DNA of 64,000 nucleotides. It comes from Roseivirga sp. UBA6061. GTDB lineage: Bacteria > Bacteroidota > Bacteroidia > Cytophagales > Cyclobacteriaceae. Where the stretch lies: NCBI GenBank assembly GCA_002427745.1, contig DIYF01000126.1, forward strand, positions 5,248 through 69,247. The letters are read 5' to 3'. Shown piece by piece: positions 46,509-56,068 of the stretch; within the stretch, counting starts at the first letter, position 1; each line of letters starts with the position of its first letter. Position numbers and translations under genes: made by a program. The notes under the pieces are model-generated. The model searched no databases. It saw only the letters and a list, made by a program, of their open reading frames with translations, and was not told where the DNA came from.

Positions 46509-47873
46509 ATGACAATTATCGGAATCATCTTAGCCCTCTTCGGCTTGGTTATGCTCATTCTTTACCCTCAGTTGGTCGGTGAAGATCAGTTTAAGGAAAA
46601 CCAAAGCGGCCACCTGGAAAAGGTCAAATCACAATCTTCACCCTTTCTGCTGATGTTTACCAGACGCGTATCATCACTTATCATCCTCCTGGGTATAACC
46701 ATTACCCTGATACCCAATCTGTTCTTCTGGGCAGAGCCTGGTTATCAATACTTCGTAGTGTACCCCAATGGAAAAAAGGATGCCATCATGACCGAGGGCA
46801 TCAAATTCAGAGGATTTGCTCAAATCACGCCCTGGCAGAAGTTTATTGATGTCAAGGTGATCGACAAGGGAGAAGACACAAAGGACATTGAAGGTCAGAT
46901 GAACCCTATTCCCATTCGCTTTATTGACCAGGTAACGGCCACCACAAAGCTGTCTACACGTTTTCAGCTACCGGCAGACAAAGAGTCTTTTATCGAGCTG
47001 GCCATAGAATTCAGGTCTTTGCAAAATCTTGTACAAAATACCCTGATCCCCACGGTACGCGAGGTAGTCTCTAATACAGGCTACATGTTTGCCGCTCAGG
47101 ACTATATTTCGGGTTCTGCCTCAGACTTCAGAGTAGCCATTGATGAGCAGTTGAAAGACGGAACCTTCAGCGTAGTAAAAAATGAATACCGTGATACCGT
47201 AGTCACTACCATCGAGCAGGAAAACCGGTCGGTAAATGAAATACAGACCCGCTATGAGGTAAATAAGCGTAGAGACGAGGATGGTAAGTTTATCCGCATT
47301 CCTCATGATATCAACGAGAATAATATCATCGTAGCCCAGGTAATCGTAGATGACGTATCGCTGGAGCAGGTGTTTAAGCAGCGCCTTGAAGCACAAAGGG
47401 ATGAATCTGCCAAGCGTCAGCTCGAGCAGCAGAAGATCAAAACCGCCCGTGATGCCCAGGCGAGAATTATCGCGGAGGGTGAAAGGGACAAAGCGGGTGA
47501 GCGTGTAACGCAGGAAAAAGAACAGGTAAAAGCCCTGATCTCCATCGAAACCAAGCTGAAGCAGGAGGAGACCAACAAAAAGCTGGCACTCATTGCACTG
47601 GAAACCGAAAAACTGAGAGCACAGGCTCAAAAGGTAAAAGCAGACGCTGAGTCTTATCAGAATGCCAAGCTGGTATCAGCAGGACTTACTCCTCAGCAGA
47701 AAGCACAACTGGATAAGGAGATAGCGATTGGTGTAGCGAAAGAGCTGTCTAAAATCAAATTCCCTTCTACCATGATCATAGGAGGAGCCGATGATGGAGG
47801 AACACCGTTAGAGGCCTTAATCGGAGCAGCTATGACCAAACAGCTCACCACGAAAACAACCAGAGGTAATTAA
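46509..47873 (+). CDS. SPFH/band 7 domain membrane protein
   Basis: A 454-residue protein with two N-terminal hydrophobic segments (about 3-19 and 53-74), an SPFH-like domain (about 80-300) and a long charged coiled coil (about 300-395: QRLEAQRDESAKRQLEQQ, ARDAQARIIAEGERDKAG) typical of prohibitin/flotillin-type proteins. Such proteins assemble into large membrane rings that organise lipid domains or guard proteases. The C-terminus is Gly/Thr-rich (GGADDGGTPLEAL). It stands alone between a long non-coding stretch and a terminator. Confidence 0.8.
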   Translation: MTIIGIILALFGLVMLILYPQLVGEDQFKENQSGHLEKVKSQSSPFLLMFTRRVSSLIILLGITITLIPNLFFWAEPGYQYFVVYPNGKKDAIMTEGIKFRGFAQITPWQKFIDVKVIDKGEDTKDIEGQMNPIPIRFIDQVTATTKLSTRFQLPADKESFIELAIEFRSLQNLVQNTLIPTVREVVSNTGYMFAAQDYISGSASDFRVAIDEQLKDGTFSVVKNEYRDTVVTTIEQENRSVNEIQTRYEVNKRRDEDGKFIRIPHDINENNIIVAQVIVDDVSLEQVFKQRLEAQRDESAKRQLEQQKIKTARDAQARIIAEGERDKAGERVTQEKEQVKALISIETKLKQEETNKKLALIALETEKLRAQAQKVKADAESYQNAKLVSAGLTPQQKAQLDKEIAIGVAKELSKIKFPSTMIIGGADDGGTPLEALIGAAMTKQLTTKTTRGN

Positions 47874-47877
47874 CCTG

Positions 47878-47907
47878 AAAGGGCATCTAATGATGCCCTT
47901 CTTTATT
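47878..47907 (+). terminator. Terminator after the SPFH gene
   Basis: AAGGGCATC and GATGCCCTT form a stem with a four-base loop, followed by CTTTATTT, 5 bases after the stop codon. Confidence 0.75.
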
Positions 47908-48011
47908 TCAGAGCATAGCAACTGCTTCAGATACCACAAGAAAGTATTAAACAGGGAGAGCACTGAATTACCGTCAGACCAAAGGTCTGACGGAGCTACA
48001 GAAGAATTCAA

Positions 48012-50591
48012 TCACATAGTAGGACTGAGCTTCTTCTCAGATCGGAAGAGCATATCAGCCGCCTGCAGTATTTTCATTCTCAGCTGAGCATTGTATTCCG
48101 GCCGTTGCTCCAGAAACTCCCTGACGGCACGGGCCGCGGCTGCCGAGTTGTGATTGTTCAGTGTCTGATCCAGCCAGCGCTTGGGGAAGAAGATATCTCC
48201 TGTCTTTTGAATCTCCTCCAGCAGCTCCAGGCTCTCAGGAATGTACTTCTGAGATTGTTGGGTTCTCAAAGGATGATGCAAATATCCCAAAGCTGCCAGT
48301 ACCCAGGATTCGGTCTGACGATTTGTTTCATCCTTCAGCGAAGCGAAAAAAGCATCTCTCTTCTCTATTTCAGGAGAAAGAGATGGCATAATAAACTCAA
48401 AGCGTTTTTTCCTGTCAGGGTTTTCAATGGCCGCCAGTTGCTTTTCCAGTATCTCTTCTGCTCTGTCTGGTGTTTTGATGGCAAGATTGGCCGCCAGACT
48501 AGTCCTGTCTCTTTCAGAGAGGCGCAGCCCGGGTACTCTGGCATGTGAGGCGCCAATCCAGATATTGTAAAGCCTTTGAATATTAACCTGGGTGATGGTC
48601 ACATTGCGGAAGGCATTGAAGAAAATCTTTTTCTGACTGGGTGTCTCGGCAATATCATTCATACAATGATAGAGCGTTCTTTCCAGGTCAGGTGCCAGGG
48701 CATCTCGCTGATCAGGTGTCAGGAATGACCAATACACACGGTTAAGTTGTCCAAGCACAAGGTTCAATAACAGCTGATTCTTTTCTCTTACCACAATCCA
48801 TTTGATCAGCGCTATATATTCATCTCCGGCCATTCGGCCATCTAATAGCTGCTCATAGAAATCAATCATGGCTACCCCTTTCTGCAGGTCACCCAGCTTG
48901 GTCCAGTTTCGCATTACAGGCACCTGCCCCAGGTTAAAAACCCCATAACCTCTGCCATCAGCATTGATGAGTCCATGGTAATCATCGCCTTTGCTGTCTC
49001 GTTTGAAATAGTCACTCACATCCACTTCAGCCCCTTCCATCGTCAGGCGTTTACCATCAGATCCATCAAAACGGGCAATGGCAAATGACTGCTGCCAGAG
49101 ACGGTTTTTACCACTCGGATCACTCTGGTGCAGTGATACACAGAGCGGGCATTCGGGGTCCTGGGCAAAAGCCAGATCGAAATTAGGCCTGCCAGGTGTA
49201 TTGACCCAAACCTCACTCCAGGTTTTCAGGTCCTGTTCTGTTTTCTTATCCAGAATATCTATTAGATCCGGCCAGGTAGCATTTCGGTTGGCAAAGGTTT
49301 TCAGATACTCCTGCATACCTGCCTGAAAAGCGTCCTCTCCCAGCATCATCTCCAGCTGCCTCATCATAATCGGGGCCTTGTTATAAATAATGGCACCATA
49401 CATCTGTCCGGCCTCATTGAGATTTCTCAGTTCCTGTCTGATAGGGTTAGCTCCTTCTGTTCTGTCTACGGAATAGGCAGAAGGATAGTGCCTGACCAGA
49501 AAGCTCAGGTCGTGATTGATTTCCGGAAAACTAGGGTTCACCATCTTGGCAGCCATAAAGTTCGCAAAAACCTCCTTGGTCCATACATCATTGAACCAGT
49601 CCATGGTAACCAGGTCGCCAAACCACATGTGAGCTGTCTCATGAGCGATAAGGCTCGCCCGGCTTAAGAGCTGATTTTGCGAGGGGTTCTCATCCAGAAA
49701 CAAACTACTGGCTCTGTATTGAATAGCGCCTACATGCTCCATACCCCCGTATTGAAAACCGGGGATCAGGGCAAAATCGAACTTTTTAAAGGGGTATTTA
49801 ATGCCCGTGTACTCCTCAAGCCACTTGAGGGAAGCTCCATGCAGATAAAAGATAAACTCCTTATTGCGCTTCACCTTTTCCGCATCCGTTTCGCGGTGTA
49901 GCATGGTCATTTCTCTCCCTCCTATGCTCTCCGTAATGCGCTGAAACTCCCCTGCTACAAAAGAAAAGAGGTAAGTACTCATCAGGTCAGATTTCTGAAA
50001 TTCTATATTCTTCCTGCCATCCCTTGTGATCGATATGGCTACAGGGGCATTGGCTATGGCCGTCCAGTTTTCGGGCATATCCAGTATCAACTCATAGGTG
50101 GCTTTCAGGTTGGGTTGGTCAAAACAAGGAAAGGCCGTTCTGGCCCTGTCAGGAACGAACAGTGTGTATAAAAACTCTTCTTTTCTGTTCAGAGAGGTCT
50201 CTCCTGCATAAAAGGTAATATCTACCGTATTCCTTCCCTTAAGCAGTGTTGCGGCAGGAAGAACAATGTGTTCCTTTTCAAAAATGATATCCTGCCTTTT
50301 ACCGTTGACCTCCAGAAACTGGAGCATATCAGCCGATTCTCTGAAGTCCAGCAGAATGTCCTGAGAATTATCCGTCAGATTAAAGGTGAGGGTTTCCAGT
50401 GACTGAATTTTCTGATCAGAAACCTTCGGCACTCTGAATTCAAGTTTGTAGTTGACACTGGAAATAACACGCTTCCGGTATTGGGCCAGTTCCAGCGATA
50501 CACCTTCATCGATCTTTATCTTTTCTACTTCGGGGGTATCACAGGCTGACAAAACAAGCAGCAGGGATAGCAGGGACAGTAAGTACTTCAT
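48012..50591 (-). CDS. M1-family zinc aminopeptidase lipoprotein
   Basis: An 859-residue lipoprotein (lipobox LLVLSAC) of peptidase family M1. Zinc site: HETAH at residues 317-321 with the third ligand Glu340 (WTKEVFANFMA). The substrate-recognition motif, usually GAMEN, is GGMEH at 282-286, a variant that may alter N-terminal recognition. The catalytic-tyrosine region is GAIIYNKAPIMM. It probably trims peptides in the periplasm or at the surface. Its ATG follows the stop of the upstream CxxC-protein gene with no gap, so it is the last gene of a three-gene operon starting with the SDR at 51946. Confidence 0.92.
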   Translation of the reverse strand: MKYLLSLLSLLLVLSACDTPEVEKIKIDEGVSLELAQYRKRVISSVNYKLEFRVPKVSDQKIQSLETLTFNLTDNSQDILLDFRESADMLQFLEVNGKRQDIIFEKEHIVLPAATLLKGRNTVDITFYAGETSLNRKEEFLYTLFVPDRARTAFPCFDQPNLKATYELILDMPENWTAIANAPVAISITRDGRKNIEFQKSDLMSTYLFSFVAGEFQRITESIGGREMTMLHRETDAEKVKRNKEFIFYLHGASLKWLEEYTGIKYPFKKFDFALIPGFQYGGMEHVGAIQYRASSLFLDENPSQNQLLSRASLIAHETAHMWFGDLVTMDWFNDVWTKEVFANFMAAKMVNPSFPEINHDLSFLVRHYPSAYSVDRTEGANPIRQELRNLNEAGQMYGAIIYNKAPIMMRQLEMMLGEDAFQAGMQEYLKTFANRNATWPDLIDILDKKTEQDLKTWSEVWVNTPGRPNFDLAFAQDPECPLCVSLHQSDPSGKNRLWQQSFAIARFDGSDGKRLTMEGAEVDVSDYFKRDSKGDDYHGLINADGRGYGVFNLGQVPVMRNWTKLGDLQKGVAMIDFYEQLLDGRMAGDEYIALIKWIVVREKNQLLLNLVLGQLNRVYWSFLTPDQRDALAPDLERTLYHCMNDIAETPSQKKIFFNAFRNVTITQVNIQRLYNIWIGASHARVPGLRLSERDRTSLAANLAIKTPDRAEEILEKQLAAIENPDRKKRFEFIMPSLSPEIEKRDAFFASLKDETNRQTESWVLAALGYLHHPLRTQQSQKYIPESLELLEEIQKTGDIFFPKRWLDQTLNNHNSAAAARAVREFLEQRPEYNAQLRMKILQAADMLFRSEKKLSPTM

Positions 50592-51167
50592 TTATATCAA
50601 TACAAGGTCTTTTCTAAGCTCAGGCGGGATGCCAAAGTTTTCATCCATAAAGCCATCCATTTCGTCTTTGGTCTCTTTGGAAAGCAGCTCGTTCATTTCT
50701 TCCATAGCCACATTGCCAATCATAAACGGAGGCATAAAGTTGGTTACCAGGCGGTCTCCTTTAAAGCAGGCACCCATTTGAAATTCGGTAAGCTCTTCTT
50801 TGGGCATTCCTTTGATCATGCAGTGCGACAACCATTTTTCGGGGTCATCGGGGTAGGTCTGCATGCGCATTTGCATGGCTTCAAAATCTGTATTGGTCAT
50901 CATATAAGCAGACAGATTGGCCATACTTTCTTTGGAAAGCCCTTCGCGCATTCGCTCATAGCACTCACTACAAACGGCATATTCGAAAAGTACCTGAGTA
51001 GACTCGAGTTGCGGATAGCGCTTAAATACCTTTTCAATCATATAAAAGCGTTCTCCCAGTGTCAGGTCATGGTCACACTGAATGCAATTGGTCAGTGGTC
51101 CTTTGGTATCTGAGTTTAAAAATATGTCAGGAATGGGTAACCCTTCCTGCTCTTCTCTTTCTTCCAT
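50592..51167 (-). CDS. Uncharacterised protein with paired CxxC zinc-ribbon motif
   Basis: A 191-residue cytoplasmic protein without signal peptide. Residues near the N-terminus carry CIQC and CSEC about 40 residues apart (TNCIQCDHDLTLGERF; YAVCSECYERMREGL), the layout of a zinc ribbon; the rest is helical and Met/Glu-rich (AMQMRMQTYPDDPEKWLS; EEMNELLSKETKDEMDGF). I do not recognise a named family. It starts 23 bases after the SDR stop and its stop directly abuts the aminopeptidase start, so the three are probably co-transcribed. Function unknown. Confidence 0.75.
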   Translation of the reverse strand: MEEREEQEGLPIPDIFLNSDTKGPLTNCIQCDHDLTLGERFYMIEKVFKRYPQLESTQVLFEYAVCSECYERMREGLSKESMANLSAYMMTNTDFEAMQMRMQTYPDDPEKWLSHCMIKGMPKEELTEFQMGACFKGDRLVTNFMPPFMIGNVAMEEMNELLSKETKDEMDGFMDENFGIPPELRKDLVLI

Positions 51168-51190
51168 GGGGCGAAGTTTATAGGCTGAAC

Positions 51191-51946
51191 TTACGATTTT
51201 TGACTGCGATCGACAATAGTCGACCCTGCCTGAGCAGCCGGAAAAATAATAGTATCACTGATATTGACATGGGCAGGACGCGTCACGATAAAACGAATCA
51301 AATCAGCAATATCATTGGCTGTGAGCGCGTCAAAACCTTCATATACTGACTTTGAACGTTCTTCATCGCCCTTAAAACGTACCATAGAGAACTCCGTTTC
51401 CACCAGTCCGGGACATACCTGAGATACTTTGACGCCAGTACCATTCAGGTCAAGGCGCATTCCGTTGTTCACAGCATCCACCGCATGTTTGGAAGCGCAG
51501 TATACATTACCATTGGGATACACTTCCTTACCGGCAATAGAACCAATATTGACAACATGCCCCCTGCCCCGCTCTATCATACCAGGCACAATGGCCTTTG
51601 ACACATACAGCAAGCCTTTGACATTGATGTCTATCATGGCATCCCAGTCATCGATATTTCCATTCTGGAAACTTGAGAGCCCGTGTGCATTACCGGCATT
51701 GTTGATCAATACATCAATGGCTTTCCAGGCTGCCGGCAGACTTTCGATGGCTTCACAGGCGGCTGCCCGATCCCTTACATCAAAAACAAGGGAGTGTGTT
51801 TTAACAGAAACTTTATCTGCCAGCTCTTTCAGGCGGTCGGCTCTGCGGCCACAAATCACCAGATCATAGCCTTCTTCGGCCAGGTATTCCGCAGTAGCCC
51901 GGCCAATTCCTGAAGTGGCACCGGTCACAAATGCAATTTTGCTCAT
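51191..51946 (-). CDS. SDR oxidoreductase (YdfG-like)
   Basis: A 251-residue classical SDR: TGATSGIGRATAEYLA cofactor motif with CGRRADRL (Arg after the second strand, typical of NADP use), NNAGNAHG, Ser in NIGSIAGKEVYPNG and catalytic YCASK. It resembles YdfG-type NADP-dependent 3-hydroxy acid dehydrogenases, which act broadly on serine and related hydroxy acids. It appears to be first in an operon with the CxxC protein and the M1 aminopeptidase. Confidence 0.87.
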   Translation of the reverse strand: MSKIAFVTGATSGIGRATAEYLAEEGYDLVICGRRADRLKELADKVSVKTHSLVFDVRDRAAACEAIESLPAAWKAIDVLINNAGNAHGLSSFQNGNIDDWDAMIDINVKGLLYVSKAIVPGMIERGRGHVVNIGSIAGKEVYPNGNVYCASKHAVDAVNNGMRLDLNGTGVKVSQVCPGLVETEFSMVRFKGDEERSKSVYEGFDALTANDIADLIRFIVTRPAHVNISDTIIFPAAQAGSTIVDRSQKS

Positions 51947-52016
51947 AGGGTCAGTGTTATGAGCTCCAATTTAGAAGATTTTCTTCAGGGGGAAAGACGA
52001 AATCTGACGAAGAAAG

Positions 52017-52751
52017 TCAGTCAGAAAAGTGAAAGTATAAGGTAAAGTTGTGGGTGACCATTCTCTCTATTCCCTGACTGTAGAAGGCAACACCGGTTTG
52101 CAGTACATTGATAAGCCCACGGGAGTAACGAAGCTCCGGAGAGAACTTGAAGAATTTGAAATACTTTTCCAGCCCTATACCTACTTCTGCCCTGATATCG
52201 AGCTTTCTGATGACCAGCCCACCTGTATCTGTTTCTTTTGCTTTCCCCGTTCTCAACGACCCCGTCATACCGGCAATGAGGTACATGCGTGTATTGCCTC
52301 TGCGGATAGACCTGTACTTGAAATAACCTCCCGGCTCAATACGGGTGGTTTCAATCAGCTGGGTATCTGTCGTTCCACTGGCCATAAGGTAATCTACCTC
52401 ATGCTGATAGAGCCCGATCTTTACAGGAACAATTCTGAGGGAGAATTGATCTGCCAGCCTGAAGTTCACCATAAAGCCCAGATTGAAACCGGCCTTCTGT
52501 CGGGAATTGATCGCCAGTAGATCCGTGAGGTCAGGTGAAGACTCAAATGCATCTGAGTATTTAATACCAAATGAGTTTTGATGCGAGCCCAGGAAAAAGC
52601 CGTATTTGATAAACTTTTTATCACTCGCCAGTCTGTGCTGTGTAACAGGAGCCTTCTGAGCAAAGGCCATATTCCCCAGGAAAAGCCCTGTCAGGACAAT
52701 TATTTTTGCCCTATGTAGATAGAGCTTATGCCAAATGTGAGCGGTCTGCAT
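52017..52751 (-). CDS. porT: PorT-family outer-membrane protein (type IX secretion)
   Basis: A 244-residue protein with a signal peptide (about 14-31, [11 protein letters not shown]) and an eight-stranded barrel-like body ([17 protein letters not shown] at the start; [28 protein letters not shown] at the end). This matches PorT/SprT, needed for type IX secretion and, in gliding species, motility. The gene starts inside ubiE, overlapping by 52 bases in another frame; ubiE-porT adjacency is widespread in Bacteroidota and supports the assignment. It makes type IX export of the Calx-beta protein plausible. Confidence 0.85.
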   Translation of the reverse strand: MQTAHIWHKLYLHRAKIIVLTGLFLGNMAFAQKAPVTQHRLASDKKFIKYGFFLGSHQNSFGIKYSDAFESSPDLTDLLAINSRQKAGFNLGFMVNFRLADQFSLRIVPVKIGLYQHEVDYLMASGTTDTQLIETTRIEPGGYFKYRSIRRGNTRMYLIAGMTGSLRTGKAKETDTGGLVIRKLDIRAEVGIGLEKYFKFFKFSPELRYSRGLINVLQTGVAFYSQGIERMVTHNFTLYFHFSD

Positions 52752-53431
52752 TCCGTACTTTTAAAGCCTACTTTTTCCAGTATCGCCAGAAAGTCATTTC
52801 CGTCAGGAAAAGCCTCTACTGATTCCGGCAGGTAGGTATAGGCCGATTGGTCTTTGGATATCAGCTTTCCAATAATCGGGAGAATGGACTTAAAATAAAA
52901 GTTGTAGAGCTGCTTCATCGGAAATCTACGGGGCCTTGAAAACTCAATAATCACCGTCTTTCCTCCGGGCTTCAGTACCCTGAACATATCACTCAGACCC
53001 TTCTCCAGATTTTCAAAGTTCCTTACACCAAATGAAACGATGACTGCATCGAAAGTATTATTCTCGAAAAGCAGCTTTTCAGAATCGCCCATTTGCATGT
53101 CGATGATATGATCAAGCTCCTTACGCTTCATTTTCTGTTTACCATGCTCCAGCATGCCTGCAGAAATATCCACTCCTATCACCTTATCAGGGTTCAGGGC
53201 CAGGGCTTCTATCGCAAAATCACCGGTTCCCGTGGCGATGTCCAGTATTTGTTTGGGCTGATCTTTCTTAAGTAAGCGAATCGCCTTTTTTCTCCATAGA
53301 ATATCAATTCCCAGGCTCAAAAAGTGGTTTAGAAAATCATAGCGGTGAGAAATGTTATTGAACATCTCTGCTACCTGCTCCTTTTTACTTGCCTGCTGCT
53401 CTTTGTAGGGTACTACGGCCATCTCGCTCAA
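52700..53431 (-). CDS. ubiE: Demethylmenaquinone methyltransferase
   Basis: A 243-residue SAM-dependent methyltransferase making menaquinone from demethylmenaquinone. Motifs: [20 protein letters not shown] at the N-terminus, SAM site [27 protein letters not shown], and [20 protein letters not shown]. Bacteroidota use menaquinone, so menG would be the functional name. Its 3' end overlaps the start of porT, suggesting translational coupling. Confidence 0.94.
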   Translation of the reverse strand: MSEMAVVPYKEQQASKKEQVAEMFNNISHRYDFLNHFLSLGIDILWRKKAIRLLKKDQPKQILDIATGTGDFAIEALALNPDKVIGVDISAGMLEHGKQKMKRKELDHIIDMQMGDSEKLLFENNTFDAVIVSFGVRNFENLEKGLSDMFRVLKPGGKTVIIEFSRPRRFPMKQLYNFYFKSILPIIGKLISKDQSAYTYLPESVEAFPDGNDFLAILEKVGFKSTECRPLTFGISSIYIGQK

Positions 53432-53630
53432 TTTGGGTGCAATAATACGAAGGAAACAGGGCGTTTGGGAAGATTGTTAGAATTATCTCATGATTCTCAT
53501 CGCTGCCATAAGTACTTACCCCTGGCAGAATGAATGCCGTATCAGGTAAACATCGATTGGGTTTACCCGTACTTCCAGATGGAAGAATGAGAAAATTCCA
53601 TTTTTAACCATGTCAAACGTAGCTTTAAGC

Positions 53631-54611
53631 ATGACGCCAACCCGACTCTCCCCCATCATCTTTTTAATTCTGATATACTGCGCCTGCCAGTCATCCGGTG
53701 GCTTTGAGATTGCCCCCTCCATAGGCACCGACCACCTGCACGATGTGGAAGCGCTGAATGACAAAGAAGCTTTTGCCTGCTCTTATGGCACGGGTAATAT
53801 TTACCAAACGACAAACAGCGGCCTGGGCTGGAAAAAGCTGGCACAATTAGATTCAGTATACTTTGAGCAAATACAATTCACAGATTCACTGACCGGATGG
53901 ATCTGTGGCGAACAGGGAAAAATCTACCGTACCCAGGATGGTGGAAAAACCTGGCAGAACATATCAATCAACCTGCCGGAAGCGGAAGGAAACCTCCTCC
54001 TCTATGCGCTCTATTTTGAAGACGATATGAATGGTTTGGTCGGAGGTATGTCTGTGAATTTCCAGACCCGCCAAAGAAAAATCAGATTGTACCGAACGAA
54101 AAACGGTGGCCAAAGCTGGACGGAAACAGAAACACCCACCATGCTGATGAACATTATGAAAGGGCCGGATAACAGAATCTGGGGCATGGGTTCTCGTATG
54201 GTACTGGTCAAGGACAAACTGGATGCTCCCTGGCAAATCCTTTTACAAAGCGATAGTACCCGAAAGATAGCCGATATCAGATCGCTGGATTTCAGTCTGA
54301 AATCGGGACGGGTCATAGCTGCAGAGTTCAGCACCGGCAACCTGCATATCAGCAATGATCACGGTAAGACATGGACTACAGAGTCGATCACTAAAAACCG
54401 CCTCCGCAGTATTATGAGGTATAAAGATCGTGACTGGCTGGCTGTAGGAGATCTCAACAAAGAGTCCGGGAATGTATTCCACAGCCATGATGATGGATAC
54501 ACCTGGGAAAGAGACAGCCTGAAATATCCGGATATTCACAGGCTGGCCCTGAGCAAAGACTACGTCTGGGCAGTGGGCAAAGATGGCTTTTCCGCCCGGC
54601 TTAAAAGGTAG
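53631..54611 (+). CDS. Ycf48/BNR-repeat lipoprotein
   Basis: A 326-residue exported protein with a lipoprotein signal (IIFLILIYCAC followed by QSS) and a beta-propeller of Ycf48/BNR type: repeated Asp-box-like units YRTQDGGKTW, YRTKNGGQSW, HISNDHGKTW and FHSHDDGYTW. Ycf48-like propellers in non-photosynthetic bacteria are assembly or binding scaffolds of unknown partner. The ATG at 53631 gives a compact signal peptide; another ATG at 53610 adds seven residues. It is divergent from ubiE/porT and convergent with the next gene. Confidence 0.8.
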   Translation: MTPTRLSPIIFLILIYCACQSSGGFEIAPSIGTDHLHDVEALNDKEAFACSYGTGNIYQTTNSGLGWKKLAQLDSVYFEQIQFTDSLTGWICGEQGKIYRTQDGGKTWQNISINLPEAEGNLLLYALYFEDDMNGLVGGMSVNFQTRQRKIRLYRTKNGGQSWTETETPTMLMNIMKGPDNRIWGMGSRMVLVKDKLDAPWQILLQSDSTRKIADIRSLDFSLKSGRVIAAEFSTGNLHISNDHGKTWTTESITKNRLRSIMRYKDRDWLAVGDLNKESGNVFHSHDDGYTWERDSLKYPDIHRLALSKDYVWAVGKDGFSARLKR

Positions 54612-54625
54612 ACCTGCCTTAGTCC

Positions 54626-55297
54626 TTACATTTTGCCTGCCAGTTCATCCAGTGCCTTTCGGTAGGTATCCAGAATTACCTGCTGGCTATCTTCTATTGT
54701 ACTGTTTTTGCCTACTGTGGCTATGCGCAAAAACGAATTCTGCTTCAACACAATCTTCTCAGAAGAAGTGGCCGTGCCTTTTACGTTCTTTCTTTTCTTC
54801 CCCTTCTGGTCAAACTTCATCAGCCTGACGATCAGTCTCGGTTTAAACTTCTTCTTATCGCCCTTAATACCCAGCTCCTTAATGCTGAGGCCTCCGGTAT
54901 CAGAGCCTCCGAGCCCTCCTTTTTCCATTCGTATCTCCAGGGTATAAAGTGGATGATCTTTCAGCAGTTTAGCTGCTCTGCGGGCTGACATATCCGGCAA
55001 ATCATAGGTATTGAAGCCAAAGGCCTCCGGGTAGTCGGTCAGGGGCAGCGTATTCAGGCCAAGTTTTTCAGCGTATTCTTCCTGGAAAATCCGGTAAAAC
55101 TCATGGATAAACACATCAACCACACGGTCTCTGCCGGCTTCCTCAGCTGCCATCTCATCCATGGTCGTATTAATACTTTTCAACGACAGTCTGTAGTCTT
55201 CATGGTATTCCACCACAAAAGCAGCCAGGGCATCTTCTCCCTGGGCGCTGGCAAAACCAACCACCGACAAAAGGCTTAACAGTAACAGTAATCTCAT
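54626..55297 (-). CDS. Uncharacterised exported protein
   Basis: A 223-residue protein with a clear signal peptide from the ATG at 55297 (MRLLLLLSLLSVVGFASAQG); a frame 36 bases longer adds a second hydrophobic stretch and is less likely. The body has a helical first half (VVDVFIHEFYRIFQEEYAEKL) and a basic beta-rich second half (KKKFKPRLIVRLMKFDQKGK). I do not recognise the family. It is probably periplasmic and stands alone between convergent and divergent neighbours. Confidence 0.7.
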   Translation of the reverse strand: MRLLLLLSLLSVVGFASAQGEDALAAFVVEYHEDYRLSLKSINTTMDEMAAEEAGRDRVVDVFIHEFYRIFQEEYAEKLGLNTLPLTDYPEAFGFNTYDLPDMSARRAAKLLKDHPLYTLEIRMEKGGLGGSDTGGLSIKELGIKGDKKKFKPRLIVRLMKFDQKGKKRKNVKGTATSSEKIVLKQNSFLRIATVGKNSTIEDSQQVILDTYRKALDELAGKM

Positions 55298-55444
55298 AAA
55301 ACAAAGAAATAACATTCGGCAGAGAGATTCCACAGCATGTCAGTGAAATGCATCCTGGCATGATCCAAATGCAAGATTTGGACTGGTAAAGTCCTGGAGT
55401 GCGTTGAAGACAATTTCTTTTTAACTTCCACCAGTTTTTGAAAC

Positions 55445-56059
55445 ATGAAAAAACCTGAAGTAAGACGGCTCGCTATCGAGGGACTCATGATTGTGTTCAG
55501 CGTACTTTTTGCCCTTTTCATCAGCCAGCTGGCAGATAACCGGAAAGTCAGAAACCAAAAAGAACTGGCAATCGACTACATCTATCGCGAATTGAAAGAC
55601 AATAAAGAGACGCTGGAGCGGTGGGTGATTAAACATCAAAAGGCTAGAGAACGCATAAGTCGCATGGTCAGAAACCCTATGGATAGTACCCGGCTGTCCA
55701 TTTTTGCCAAAGGTCAACCCAACTACAGTCCCATTACGGAAGGAGAGTCGCTGATAGATGCCCTCCTGGGAGATACCGCCTGGGAATCGGCCAAGGCCAC
55801 GCAGATTGTTTCGCAGTTCGATTTCGCTGTTGTACAGGACCTGACCCGAATTTATGGCTTGCAGAAAGTGATCATGGAAGGCTCGGTAAACAAGTTTACA
55901 GATGTATACTTTGACCGTGAGAGTCAGGACCCTGCCCACCTGCAAACCACTCTGGTACAACTCGAGTTAGTTATGAACGAACTTGTAGGACAAGAGTATA
56001 CTCTCATATATATGCTTAAGACAGCTCTCGAAAAGCAGCAACAAGTCAACAGTCAATAG
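55445..56059 (+). CDS. Single-TM coiled-coil protein, DUF6090-like, paralogue 1
   Basis: A 204-residue protein with one N-terminal transmembrane helix (LAIEGLMIVFSVLFALFISQ) followed directly by a charged helical region (QKELAIDYIYRELKDNKETL). The helix motif E-G/I-x-x-I-x-x-x-V-x-x-A is shared with the genes at 56069 and 59211. The layout resembles DUF6090-type Bacteroidota proteins, whose role is unknown. It is followed after 9 bases by its paralogue, so the two form an operon. Confidence 0.7.
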   Translation: MKKPEVRRLAIEGLMIVFSVLFALFISQLADNRKVRNQKELAIDYIYRELKDNKETLERWVIKHQKARERISRMVRNPMDSTRLSIFAKGQPNYSPITEGESLIDALLGDTAWESAKATQIVSQFDFAVVQDLTRIYGLQKVIMEGSVNKFTDVYFDRESQDPAHLQTTLVQLELVMNELVGQEYTLIYMLKTALEKQQQVNSQ

Positions 56060-56068
56060 ATCAGCAAC

